64,000 bases of DNA from NCBI RefSeq assembly GCF_001595645.1, contig NZ_LNKT01000034.1:1-64000 (forward strand), given 5' to 3'. Below the pieces are notes generated by a model, which was given only the letters and a program-made list of their open reading frames with translations, was not told where the DNA came from and did not search any database. The stretch comes from Sulfurovum riftiae. Lineage in GTDB: Bacteria > Campylobacterota > Campylobacteria > Campylobacterales > Sulfurovaceae. A program made the position numbers and the translations under genes. Below are positions 34,680 through 42,896 of the stretch, piece after piece. The number at the start of each line of letters is the position of its first letter. Within the stretch, counting starts at the first letter, position 1.

Positions 34680-36542
34680 TTAAAGGGCTTTTGTCGCCAG
34701 CTTCGCAACCCTTTGGGCAAAGGCACCTTTGTCTTTTGGCTCCAGCCCTTCTGAGAGCTTGGCCGAGTCAAGCAGGATCCAGGAGAGGTCTTCGAAGAGG
34801 GATTCATCTTCGACTGTATCCAGTTTCTTGATCATCTCATGGTCCGGATTGATCTCAAGGATAAGAGGTATCTCCGGCATCTCCTGTCCCATCTGTGCGA
34901 ACATCGCCGCCATACCGGCCATCGGGTCGGATGCATCTTTGAGTACACAGGAAGGGCTCTCGGTCAACCTTGTCGAGATCTTCACCTCTTTGACCTCTTC
35001 ACCCAAAACCTCTTTGATCTTGTCAGTCAGAGGCTTGAACTCTTTGCTGATCTCCTCTTTTTCCTCTTCGGTCTTGCTATCCGGCGCATCGATGGTCGTG
35101 ATATCTTTGAATGTCCACTCTTTGTAGGAGCCGATCATCGGTGTGACAATACTGTCCACCTCACTGTCATCCATGATGAGCACTTCGATATTCGCTTTTT
35201 TATAGGCTTCGAGCAGCGGTGAATTTCTCAGTACCTTCTCATCTTCACCTACAATATAATAGATCTCTTTCTTTTCGGAATCTCCGCGCGAAATGTAGTC
35301 ATCCAGAGAGATCATCCCCTCTTCGCTCGAACTCTTGTAGCGTACGATCTCAAGCAGTGTCTCTTTGTTGGTATGGTCCGTATAAATCCCCTCTTTGATC
35401 ACCCTGTTGTACTGCTCGGTGAAGATCTCCATCTTCTCGTTGTCGAGTTTCTTAATGGCTCCAAGGATCTTCTTGACAGAATTCTGCTTGATATTCGCCA
35501 AAATCCTGTTCTCCTGAAGGAGCTCACGTGATACGTTCAGCGGCAGGTCTTCCGAGTCGATGATACCTTTGACGAATCTCAGGTACGGCGGTAAAAGCTC
35601 TTTGTCATCATCGGTGATGAAGACACGTTTGACATAGAGCTTCACACCAGGCTGGTAATCTGCTCTGTACATATCCATCGGGGCTCTTTTGGGAATGTAA
35701 AAGAGTGTAGTGAACTCATTGGCACCCTCCACTTTGTTGTGCAGATAGGTGAGAGGCTCGTCATCGCCATGGGAGATGGTCTTGTAGAACTCAATGTAAT
35801 CCTCTTCTTTCAGTTCCGATTTCGGTAGCGTCCAGAGTGCCGTTGCCTCGTTGATCTGCTCAGATTTCTGAACGGTCTTCATCTCCTTCTCGTCACCCTC
35901 GCCTGTCGTCTCCTCTTCACTGTAATTCAGCATGATCGGATAGGCGATATGGTTTGAATACTTCTTGACGACCTCCTGAACCCTCCATTTGTCGAGGAAC
36001 TCTTTTTCATCCTCTTTGAGTTTGATGTACACCACGGTACCATGCTCTTCTTTGGTGACCGGCTTGATCTCATATTCACCCGTACCATCCGTCGAGAACA
36101 TATAGGCCTGCTCTTCGCCCGCTTTCTTGGAAATGACATCGACCTTCTCAGCCACCATAAATACCGAGTAGAATCCTACCCCGAACTGGCCGATAAGATT
36201 GGAATCTTTTTTTGCATCACCTGTCATCTGCTCCATGAAAGCTTTTGTTCCCGATTTGGCAATGGTTCCAAGGTTCTCCATGAGATCCTCTTCATTCATA
36301 CCGATACCGTTGTCACCAATCGTCAAAGAGTTGTCTTCTTTGTCGAGTTTGATGGAGATTTTCCCGCTCCAGTTCTCCTCTTTGAATTTGTCATCCGTAA
36401 GTGAAAGGTAATTGAACTTGTCCAATGCATCACTCGAATTTGAGATCAGCTCTCTTAAAAATATCTCTTTGTTTGAATAGAGTGAATGTGTCATGAGCTT
36501 GAGAAGCTGCCCAATCTCTGTTTGAAACTGATGTTTTGCCAT
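34680..36542 (-). CDS. htpG: Chaperone HtpG (Hsp90)
   Basis: A 620-residue Hsp90: N-terminal GHKL ATPase domain (FLRELISNSSDALDKF, IGDNGIGMNEEDLMENLGTIAKSGT, LIGQFGVGFYSVFMVA), middle domain (YLRFVKGIIDSEDLPLNVSRELLQ) and C-terminal dimerisation domain. It stabilises a subset of proteins under stress. Monocistronic; GGAGAAACACT precedes the ATG and a near-consensus promoter (TTGAAA-N17-TATAAT) lies just upstream. No HAIR motif is seen there, in contrast to grpE. Confidence 0.97.
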   Translation of the reverse strand: MAKHQFQTEIGQLLKLMTHSLYSNKEIFLRELISNSSDALDKFNYLSLTDDKFKEENWSGKISIKLDKEDNSLTIGDNGIGMNEEDLMENLGTIAKSGTKAFMEQMTGDAKKDSNLIGQFGVGFYSVFMVAEKVDVISKKAGEEQAYMFSTDGTGEYEIKPVTKEEHGTVVYIKLKEDEKEFLDKWRVQEVVKKYSNHIAYPIMLNYSEEETTGEGDEKEMKTVQKSEQINEATALWTLPKSELKEEDYIEFYKTISHGDDEPLTYLHNKVEGANEFTTLFYIPKRAPMDMYRADYQPGVKLYVKRVFITDDDKELLPPYLRFVKGIIDSEDLPLNVSRELLQENRILANIKQNSVKKILGAIKKLDNEKMEIFTEQYNRVIKEGIYTDHTNKETLLEIVRYKSSSEEGMISLDDYISRGDSEKKEIYYIVGEDEKVLRNSPLLEAYKKANIEVLIMDDSEVDSIVTPMIGSYKEWTFKDITTIDAPDSKTEEEKEEISKEFKPLTDKIKEVLGEEVKEVKISTRLTESPSCVLKDASDPMAGMAAMFAQMGQEMPEIPLILEINPDHEMIKKLDTVEDESLFEDLSWILLDSAKLSEGLEPKDKGAFAQRVAKLATKAL

Positions 36543-36575
36543 AGTGTTTCTCCTGTATCGTCTTAATTTTTTGGG

Positions 36576-36604
36576 ATTATAGTATATTTTTAGATAAATT
36601 TCAA
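36576..36604 (-). promoter_or_regulatory. Promoter of htpG
   Basis: On the minus strand TTGAAA and TATAAT are separated by 17 nt, about 35 nt upstream of the start codon. Confidence 0.7.
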
Positions 36605-36676
36605 GTTTTTTTGAAAGATAGTTTAGTGTATATGACTAAACTATGATATATTTTTCAGATATGTGTTGAAATCTGC

Positions 36677-36682
36677 TATACT
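36677..36682 (+). promoter_or_regulatory. Extended -10 box 6 nt before the sixA-like ATG
   Basis: TGCTATACT followed by exactly 6 nt and the ATG of the histidine phosphatase gene, with no ribosome-binding site in between; predicted leaderless start. Confidence 0.55.
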
Positions 36683-36688
36683 TTTCAG

Positions 36689-37183
36689 ATGAAAAAACTG
36701 TACCTGATAAGACATGCGAAATCGGACTGGAGCGACCTGAGTAAAAATGATTTTGAACGGGGGCTCAATAAGCGGGGCAAACGTTCCATACCCTTAATGG
36801 CAGAAGCACTGAAAAAAAGAGGGATCATGCCGGACCTCATACTTTCAAGTGCGGCAAAACGGGCCAGGAAAACGGCAAAAGGGTTGGCAAAAGAGCTAAG
36901 ATACAAGGATGAGATCGTTTTTGATGAAGCACTCTACTTTACAGAGCCTGAAGAGATGATAGCATATATCCAAAGGACAGAAGATCGTTATGAGAGTGTT
37001 TTTCTTATCGGCCACAACCCTGAGATGACGGAGCTGAGCAATATGCTCACAGAGACCTACATAGACAATATCCCGACACTGGGCATCGTTGGGTTGACAT
37101 TGCCCATAGAAAAATGGGAAGAGTTCAAAGCCCACAAAGCCAAAATGGACTTTTTCATCTTTCCGAAGATGTTCAGTACTTAA
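36689..37183 (+). CDS. SixA-like histidine phosphatase
   Basis: A 164-residue histidine phosphatase of the phosphoglycerate mutase-like superfamily. The catalytic motif LIRHAKSDW (H9) is at the very N-terminus, the second arginine is in SSAAKRARKTA, and the second histidine is in FLIGHNPEMTEL. SixA dephosphorylates phosphohistidine in Hpt domains, and Hpt proteins occur in the phosphorelay at 45-46 kb, though no link is shown. The mRNA is predicted leaderless. It is convergent with the downstream lipoprotein, 3 nt away. Confidence 0.85.
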   Translation: MKKLYLIRHAKSDWSDLSKNDFERGLNKRGKRSIPLMAEALKKRGIMPDLILSSAAKRARKTAKGLAKELRYKDEIVFDEALYFTEPEEMIAYIQRTEDRYESVFLIGHNPEMTELSNMLTETYIDNIPTLGIVGLTLPIEKWEEFKAHKAKMDFFIFPKMFST

Positions 37184-37186
37184 ATA

Positions 37187-37516
37187 CTATTTTTTGCTTG
37201 TAGAAGGACATCCCATCTGCTGATGCTGCGCCGTCAGTTTGTTTCTTCTTTTGTTCGCATCTTTAAGCATTCTGGATTTATCTGCAGAGTTCGTGATCTC
37301 ATATGCCGGCATCGCCACGATATACTCTTCTGCCTGAGAAGCAGTCATACCCGAGATCGTTGCAATGAACTCATCCACCTTGATCAGCTTCTTGTCGATC
37401 TGGACACATTCACTGGTATTATCCGTATTCACCAATGGCACATCCGGTGTATTGCATCCGCTTAGAAGTCCAACCATTGCCAATGCTGTCACTGTGATCG
37501 TAAGTTTTTTATTCAT
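37187..37516 (-). CDS. Lipoprotein, unknown
   Basis: A 109-residue predicted lipoprotein: signal peptide MNKKLTITVTALAMVGLLSGC with lipobox LLSGC. The mature part starts with a flexible Asn/Thr/Asp stretch, followed by a helical domain containing two Cys (SECVQIDKKLIKVDEFI, QQMGC). It ends PSTSKK. AAAGGGATTTTC precedes the ATG. The function is not recognised. The region between this gene and guaA (305 bp) holds the heptamer array and G10 tract. Confidence 0.7.
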   Translation of the reverse strand: MNKKLTITVTALAMVGLLSGCNTPDVPLVNTDNTSECVQIDKKLIKVDEFIATISGMTASQAEEYIVAMPAYEITNSADKSRMLKDANKRRNKLTAQHQQMGCPSTSKK

Positions 37517-37569
37517 GAAAATCCCTTTGTTTTAATGAAAATAGTATAGCAGAAATAGTCTGAATGGAC

Positions 37570-37659
37570 AGCAGGTAGCAGGTAGCAGGTAGCAGGTAGC
37601 AGGTAGCAGGTAGCAGGTAGCAGGTAGCAGGTAGCAGGTAGCAGGTAGCAGGTAGCAGG
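37570..37659. repeat. Heptanucleotide tandem array (AGCAGGT)12+
   Basis: AGCAGGT repeated 12 times plus a partial unit, with no mismatch, between the lipoprotein start and guaA. It can vary in length by slippage. The minus-strand frame through it reads repeated CYLLPAT, a periodic artefact rather than a gene. Confidence 0.95.
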
Positions 37660-37695
37660 AATTTTTCATGGATACTATTACATGAAGCTTAAACT

Positions 37696-37705
37696 GGGGG
37701 GGGGG
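37696..37705. repeat. G10 homopolymer
   Basis: Ten Gs followed by AGGGA, only 36 nt after the heptamer array. Homopolymers of this length in Campylobacterota are prone to slippage. Confidence 0.9.
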
Positions 37706-37821
37706 AGGGAGAAACACTTGCCCTTAGTTTGTGTCAGATTTGGATGTTTGTGCAAAGGAGCTTGCTCCAAAGCAAGTGACTGAGCCACATCATCCAAAAA
37801 TGACATGAAATAAGGAGCAAG

Positions 37822-39363
37822 TTACTCCCATTCGATGGTTGCTGGGGGCTTGGAGGATATATCATACACCACCCTGTTGATCCCATCGATCTCATTGATG
37901 ATCCTGCGGCTCATCCCCTCAAGCACATCATGCGGTACATGCGCGAAGGTCGCAGTCATCCCGTCTACAGATTCTACCATTCTGATACAAACAGTATTGT
38001 CATAGGTACGGTTGTCTCCCATCACACCTACGGACTGCACATTCAGCAGCACGGTGAATGCCTGCCATACCTTGTCGTAGTAACCTGTCGCTTTGAGTTC
38101 TTCCTGCATAATGGCGTCCGACTCGCGAAGCAGTCTGAGTGCCTCTTCGTTCACGTCACCCATAATTCGGATCGCCAGACCAGGCCCGGGGAAGGGGTGT
38201 CTGCCTATCATATCTTTTGGCAAGCCTAGCTCGAGCCCAAGTTTTCTGACCTCATCTTTGAAGATCTCTCTGAGAGGTTCTACCAATTCAAAGGTCATCC
38301 AGTCAGGCAGTCCGCCCACGTTGTGGTGAGACTTGATGGTCTTTGACGGTCCTTTGACAGAAACCGATTCGATGACATCGGTATAGAGTGTTCCCTGGGC
38401 AAGGAAAGAGACATCGGTATGTTTTTTCGCTTCCGCATCAAAGACCTCGATGAACTTCTCACCTATCGCTTTACGCTTTGTTTCAGGGTCGGTCACACCT
38501 GCCAACACTTCCATGAACTCTTTTTTCGCATCGATGGTAATAAGCGGGATATCGAGCAGTTTGAACATCGCCTGTACCTGCTCCGCTTCATCTTTTCTAA
38601 GCAGTCCCTGGTCTACGAAGACACAAATAAGCTGCTCTTTGGGCAGTGCCTCATGCAACATCGCAGCCACTACGGAAGAATCGACCCCACCACTCACGCC
38701 GCAGAGTACTTTTTTGTCACCCACCTGCTCTCTGATCTGTGCGATCTTCTCTTTGGCGAATGAACCCATGTTCCAGGTGCTCTCACAGCCGCAGATATGT
38801 TTGGCAAAGTTCTTCAGCAGTTTGGTACCCTCGACGGTGTGGTGTACTTCCGGGTGGAACTGGAAAGCGTAAATATGGGCATCTTCATTGGCAATGGCCG
38901 CATACGGAGAGTTCTCACTGGTCCCGACCACTTCAAAACCTTCCGGCAGTCTCTCCGCCCTGTCTCCATGGCTCATCCAGACAATGGAGTCCTGGGCGAC
39001 ATCTTTGAAGATCGGAGAGTCTTCCTTCTCAATGTGTAGTTTTGCCTTGCCATATTCATGATGGTCCGCAGCGATCACAGAACCGCCGAAGTGCTGTGTA
39101 ATAAGCTGCATACCGTAACAGATACCAAGGATCGGAAGACCAAGATCCCAGATACCCTCATCCGGATGGTAGGCATCCTCTGCATAGACCGATGCAGGCC
39201 CACCTGAGAGGATGATCCCCTGAGGCTTTCTGGCCTTGATATCTTCGATCTTTTCACGGTACGGAACCACTTCGGTGTAGACACCTGACTCTCTGAGTTT
39301 TCTGGCAATGAGCTGTGTATACTGGGAACCGAAATCGAGGACTAAGATTGGAACTTGTTTCAT
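37822..39363 (-). CDS. guaA: GMP synthase (glutamine-hydrolysing)
   Basis: A 513-residue GuaA: class I glutamine amidotransferase domain ([19 protein letters not shown] with catalytic Cys, FQFHPEV with catalytic His), ATP-pyrophosphatase domain with the P-loop [18 protein letters not shown], and the C-terminal dimerisation domain ending [10 protein letters not shown]. It converts XMP to GMP. The start is ATG with AAGGATATC upstream. Its neighbours are unrelated, so it is probably monocistronic; REPIN copy 4 lies just 5' of it. Confidence 0.97.
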   Translation of the reverse strand: MKQVPILVLDFGSQYTQLIARKLRESGVYTEVVPYREKIEDIKARKPQGIILSGGPASVYAEDAYHPDEGIWDLGLPILGICYGMQLITQHFGGSVIAADHHEYGKAKLHIEKEDSPIFKDVAQDSIVWMSHGDRAERLPEGFEVVGTSENSPYAAIANEDAHIYAFQFHPEVHHTVEGTKLLKNFAKHICGCESTWNMGSFAKEKIAQIREQVGDKKVLCGVSGGVDSSVVAAMLHEALPKEQLICVFVDQGLLRKDEAEQVQAMFKLLDIPLITIDAKKEFMEVLAGVTDPETKRKAIGEKFIEVFDAEAKKHTDVSFLAQGTLYTDVIESVSVKGPSKTIKSHHNVGGLPDWMTFELVEPLREIFKDEVRKLGLELGLPKDMIGRHPFPGPGLAIRIMGDVNEEALRLLRESDAIMQEELKATGYYDKVWQAFTVLLNVQSVGVMGDNRTYDNTVCIRMVESVDGMTATFAHVPHDVLEGMSRRIINEIDGINRVVYDISSKPPATIEWE

Positions 39364-39424
39364 AAATGATATCCTTCTATATTATATGAATAAATCTTTC
39401 GTAAAAAACTTATTGATATATTAC

Positions 39425-39475
39425 GTAGGGTCGGTTTACCGACCACATATTAAAAGGTCGGTAAACCGACCCTAC
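39425..39475. repeat. REPIN-like inverted element, copy 4
   Basis: The most compact copy: perfect 20-nt arms GTAGGGTCGGTTTACCGACC and its complement, with an 11-nt loop (ACATATTAAAA). It lies between the guaA start and the nhaD end. Confidence 0.85.
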
Positions 39476-39484
39476 AAACATTGC

Positions 39485-40828
39485 TTATCCCAGATGCAGG
39501 ACAATGAACTGTACATACCAGATCGCAACGGAAATGATATAGCCTACCAGTACCGTCCAGGCATATTTCATATGGGCTGAGAAGGTATAGATACCGTGCA
39601 GTTTTCCCATCACACCGACACCCGCTGCCGAACCAAAAGAGATGAGTGAACCGCCCACACCGGCTGTCAGCGTTACAAGCATCCACTGCTCCTGCGTATA
39701 GGCACCCATATTCGGGTCGGATTTCAGTACCGCTGACATGACCGGAACATTGTCGACCACGGCTGAAAGGAAACCGACACCGATATTCACTGCTGTCGGA
39801 CCGAACTGGTCGTAGAGTGCCGTAAAGTACTCCAGGAAACCAAGGAAGTGCAGTCCACCCACCGCTGCAAGGATACCGAAGAAGAAGAGCAGTGTATCGT
39901 TCTCGATCTTTGCGATCCAGGAAAACGCATTCAACTGTGTCGGGCCGGCATTCTGGTTAATGTAGTATACATACATCTTGAGGAAAGCCAGACCGAACAT
40001 CATACCCCACATGGCAGGCAGATGCAATACCTGGTGAGAGATGACAGCCATAGAGATGGTCAACGCGAAAAGTCCGATGATCTGCTTACCGCCTTCAAGG
40101 ATCTCCGCTTTCTTCTCATCTGCATTGAACGGAGGCTCTCCCTCCGGAACAAAACGGCTGAGAAGGAAGGCTGTCACGAACCATCCTACAATAGATGCAG
40201 GGAAGAGGTAGAGGAATTCTGTGAAGTTCGCTTTACCGTCCACCCATACCATCAGGGTCGTGATATCACCAAACGGCGACCAAGCACCACCGGCATTGGC
40301 TGCAACGACGATGTTGATAGCACCCGGTACCAGGAAGGCCCTATTCTCTTTATCGATCGTAATAAGTACCGTTGAGAGGATCAGTGCCGTCGTCAGGTTA
40401 TCTGCCACAGGGGAGATGAAGAAGGCCAGCACTCCTGTGACCCAGAAAAGTTTTTTGTAGCTGTATCCTTTGGAGACAAGATTGTAACGCAGTGCAGAGA
40501 AGACCCCACGGTCGATCATCGCCTCGATATAGGTCATGGCAACAAGAAGGAAGAAGAAGATCCCTGCAATCTCATAGATAAGCAGTTCAACCTCATGTTC
40601 AAGCCGATGCCCGTCAAGCCCGTTGATCGCAAAGTATACCCCGATGAGCATAAAGATACCCGTACCGCCGAGCAGTGCCGGTTTGGCTTTGTTGATATGG
40701 TATTTGTCTTCCGTTGCAATGAAGTAGTAGGCGACAACGAATACAATGAAAGAGAGTATCCCCACCCATGTTGTTGTCAGGTCCAAATGTTGTGCCGCTG
40801 TTCCCGCTGCTGCTGCCGCTTCTGTCAT
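39485..40828 (-). CDS. nhaD: Sodium:proton antiporter NhaD
   Basis: A 447-residue integral membrane protein with about 12 membrane segments. Conserved NhaD/ArsB-superfamily parts include ATEDKYHINKAKPALLGG, FISPVADNLTTALILSTV, NIVVAANAGGAWSPFGDITTLMVW and VDNVPVMSAVL. It exchanges Na+ for H+ and is common in marine Campylobacterota. The start MTEAAAAAGTAAQ is chosen because TAGGAGAAAAT lies directly upstream; an earlier in-frame ATG has none. A short gap separates it from nadB, so they may be co-transcribed. Confidence 0.9.
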   Translation of the reverse strand: MTEAAAAAGTAAQHLDLTTTWVGILSFIVFVVAYYFIATEDKYHINKAKPALLGGTGIFMLIGVYFAINGLDGHRLEHEVELLIYEIAGIFFFLLVAMTYIEAMIDRGVFSALRYNLVSKGYSYKKLFWVTGVLAFFISPVADNLTTALILSTVLITIDKENRAFLVPGAINIVVAANAGGAWSPFGDITTLMVWVDGKANFTEFLYLFPASIVGWFVTAFLLSRFVPEGEPPFNADEKKAEILEGGKQIIGLFALTISMAVISHQVLHLPAMWGMMFGLAFLKMYVYYINQNAGPTQLNAFSWIAKIENDTLLFFFGILAAVGGLHFLGFLEYFTALYDQFGPTAVNIGVGFLSAVVDNVPVMSAVLKSDPNMGAYTQEQWMLVTLTAGVGGSLISFGSAAGVGVMGKLHGIYTFSAHMKYAWTVLVGYIISVAIWYVQFIVLHLG

Positions 40829-40868
40829 ATTTTCTCCTAAGTGTAGTATGTTGCTGTACATCCGAAAG

Positions 40869-42320
40869 CTAATCAGCTTCCATATAGTGTGACCCCAGGG
40901 ATTCTGTACGTGCCAGTACCGCCTCTACGATCGCAGATGCGGTATTGAGACGCAGCTGAAGCAGTCGTCCGATCTCATGGTTCTTCATGTCGTAGATCAG
41001 GTTTTTCGCTTCATGAAGCCCCTGTGTCGTCCTAATGATCCCTATATCCTCCCACATCACCTGACGCAGTTTCTGTTTATAGGATTTATCATTTTCTTTG
41101 TGCAGAATATTACCGTAATCTTTCTCAAATTCAGGTGTTTTGATCTGCTGATGCCCCCGGCCCAAAAGATGATCGATCGCACGCTTGGCGAAAACCACTG
41201 CTTCAAGCAGGGAGTTGGAAGCCAGCCGATTGGCACCATGTACCCCCGTACGTGCTGCCTCTCCGATGACATAAAGACCTTCCATCCCCGGGATGCAGCC
41301 GTTCACATCACATTTTATCCCGCCGTTGGCATAGTGGAATGCCGGAGAGATCGGCACCCTGTCCTTGGGAAAATGGTACCCCAGCGCCGCAAAGGTACGC
41401 GTGATGTTCGGGAAACGCTGTTCGAACCATTTCTCCTCGAACATCGAAAAATCAAGGTAGGCCTGTTTCCCGGTATTTCGCTTATGTTTGAAGATGCCGC
41501 GGGCCACGATGTCACGGCTGGCAAGCTCTCCACGTTCATCATATTCGAAGAGGAAACGTTCCCCATCCTCATCGACTACATGAGCACCCTCCCCTCGAAG
41601 GGCTTCGGTCAGAAGCAGTTTTCTAGCATACGGCGTATCGACAAAGACCGTCGGGTGGAACTGCATGAATTCCATATCGGAGAGTTCAATACCTTTTTCG
41701 ACACAGATACCGTGGATATCGGCGGAGACCGTCCGTGAATTGGTGTTGTACGCATAGAGCGAACCCACACCGCCCGAAGCGATGATCACATCATCGGCAT
41801 AGATGGTGGTAGGTTCGTAGTTGACCGTGGCCTTGACACCGTAACACCTGCCATTCTCGATAAGCAGGTCATAGACCAGTGTATTTTTCTGGAGCTGATG
41901 CCTGTTCTGCACCATCATGAAATAGTGCATATAGCGTCCAGTCGCATCTCCTCCGGCATGCACGATACGTTCTACCGAATGTGCAGCCTCTTTGGTATAG
42001 AGAATATGCCCATCCTCCGCACGGTCAAACTCCATTCCCTTTTCAATGATATCAGGGGTCGTCTCCAGAGAAGTACGGGAGAGTATTTCGACTGCCTCCC
42101 TGATGTTATGGTAGGCACCCGCAGCCATGGTGTCCGAGACATGCAGCGGCACATCATTCTCATCGAGTGCGGTTGCCATACCGCCCTGGGCATAGAATGT
42201 ATTACACTCCCATGGAATATCTTTACAGACCACCAGCACTTTTTTGCTCTTGGGCAGTTGCATAGCGGCATAAAGACCCGCAATACCAGCACCAATGATC
42301 AATACATCATATTTCTGCAC
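40869..42320 (-). CDS. nadB: L-aspartate oxidase
   Basis: A 483-residue flavoprotein of the succinate dehydrogenase/aspartate oxidase family: the FAD-binding N-terminus VLIIGAGIAGLYAAMQLP, CNTFYAQGGMATA, HAGGDATGRYMHYFM, RGEGAHVVDEDGERF and the cap-domain NGGIKCDVNGCIPGMEGLYVIGEAARTGVHGANRLASNSLLEAVVF. It makes iminoaspartate for NAD synthesis. The start is GTG with AAGGAAAGA upstream. The LptM-like lipoprotein gene ends 9 nt upstream on the same strand. Confidence 0.95.
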   Translation of the reverse strand: MQKYDVLIIGAGIAGLYAAMQLPKSKKVLVVCKDIPWECNTFYAQGGMATALDENDVPLHVSDTMAAGAYHNIREAVEILSRTSLETTPDIIEKGMEFDRAEDGHILYTKEAAHSVERIVHAGGDATGRYMHYFMMVQNRHQLQKNTLVYDLLIENGRCYGVKATVNYEPTTIYADDVIIASGGVGSLYAYNTNSRTVSADIHGICVEKGIELSDMEFMQFHPTVFVDTPYARKLLLTEALRGEGAHVVDEDGERFLFEYDERGELASRDIVARGIFKHKRNTGKQAYLDFSMFEEKWFEQRFPNITRTFAALGYHFPKDRVPISPAFHYANGGIKCDVNGCIPGMEGLYVIGEAARTGVHGANRLASNSLLEAVVFAKRAIDHLLGRGHQQIKTPEFEKDYGNILHKENDKSYKQKLRQVMWEDIGIIRTTQGLHEAKNLIYDMKNHEIGRLLQLRLNTASAIVEAVLARTESLGSHYMEAD

Positions 42321-42329
42321 ATCTTTCCT

Positions 42330-42467
42330 TTATTTTGTACTCTGTTGCGAGCTGTTCACATCGGGAACATAGACCGGATTGGTCTTGTACCCGCATCCTG
42401 ACAAAACGATACAGCAAAGTGATGCTATAATCACTGTATGAAAAAAGCGTCTATGATTCTCTCTCAT
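42330..42467 (-). CDS. Small LptM/YifL-like lipoprotein
   Basis: A 45-residue frame with a convincing lipoprotein signal: a basic N-region (MRENHRRFF), hydrophobic core HTVIIASLCCIVLSG and lipobox LSGC. The mature end, CGYKTNPVYVPDVNSS, matches the CG-x-K-x-P-x-Y-P pattern of LptM/YifL-type lipoproteins that help LptD mature. A GTG 11 codons later is an alternative start without positive charge. The 5' end overlaps the divergent DciA-like gene by 30 nt. It precedes nadB on the same strand. Assignment is by motif only. Confidence 0.6.
   Translation of the reverse strand: MRENHRRFFHTVIIASLCCIVLSGCGYKTNPVYVPDVNSSQQSTK
42426..42431 (+). promoter_or_regulatory. Extended -10 box 6 nt before the DciA-like ATG
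   Basis: TGCTATAAT followed by exactly 6 nt and ATG, with no ribosome-binding site; a further predicted leaderless start. It lies inside the divergent lipoprotein frame. Confidence 0.55.
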
Positions 42468-42896
42468 CTTACCGACCAACCTCAATTCAAATCTTTAAAG
42501 CAGCATGCCTGCTACAAGAAGTATATTTCCCTGCTTGGTGCGAAGTGGCAAAAAGCTATTGCCTTCGTCTACATACAGAACGATACACTTTTCGTAGCCG
42601 TCACACACCCGGGCTTCAAAATGGAACTCAATTATAATAAAGATATATTAAAGAGCGTATTAACACAGCTCGCCACCCTCGACAAAGCGTGTGAAATGTT
42701 ACAGGCAGAGAAGATCGTGATCTTCCACAGCAAATATCGCTCGATCATCCGGGAGGAAGCCGAGACCTCTACTGTTCCCTATTACAATGAACTTGCCTCA
42801 AGCGATTTCAGTATTGAAAGTGAGGATGATGAGATCAAGGCAAAATTCGAAGCGATCCGTGAACGTATTCTGGAACGCATCCAAGAGCAGAAATGA
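42438..42896 (+). CDS. DciA-like (DUF721) protein
   Basis: A 152-residue protein matching DUF721/DciA: an N-terminal FKSLKQHACYKKYISLLGAKWQKAIAFVYIQNDTLFVAVTHPGFKMELNY KH-like domain with its WQKAI motif, then a charged helical C-terminus (SEDDEIKAKFEAIRERILERI). DciA helps load the DnaB replicative helicase in bacteria lacking DnaC. Its ATGA stop/start overlap couples it to uvrC. The mRNA is predicted leaderless. The family call is by pattern and fairly good. Confidence 0.75.
   Translation: MKKASMILSHLTDQPQFKSLKQHACYKKYISLLGAKWQKAIAFVYIQNDTLFVAVTHPGFKMELNYNKDILKSVLTQLATLDKACEMLQAEKIVIFHSKYRSIIREEAETSTVPYYNELASSDFSIESEDDEIKAKFEAIRERILERIQEQK

Noticed and set aside
37570-37659. CRISPR-like array
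   Set aside because: Units are 7 nt with no spacers; a simple tandem repeat.
37532-37717. Minus-strand frame of repeated CYLLPAT units
   Set aside because: It is a by-product of the AGCAGGT heptamer array; no ribosome-binding site or homologous domain.
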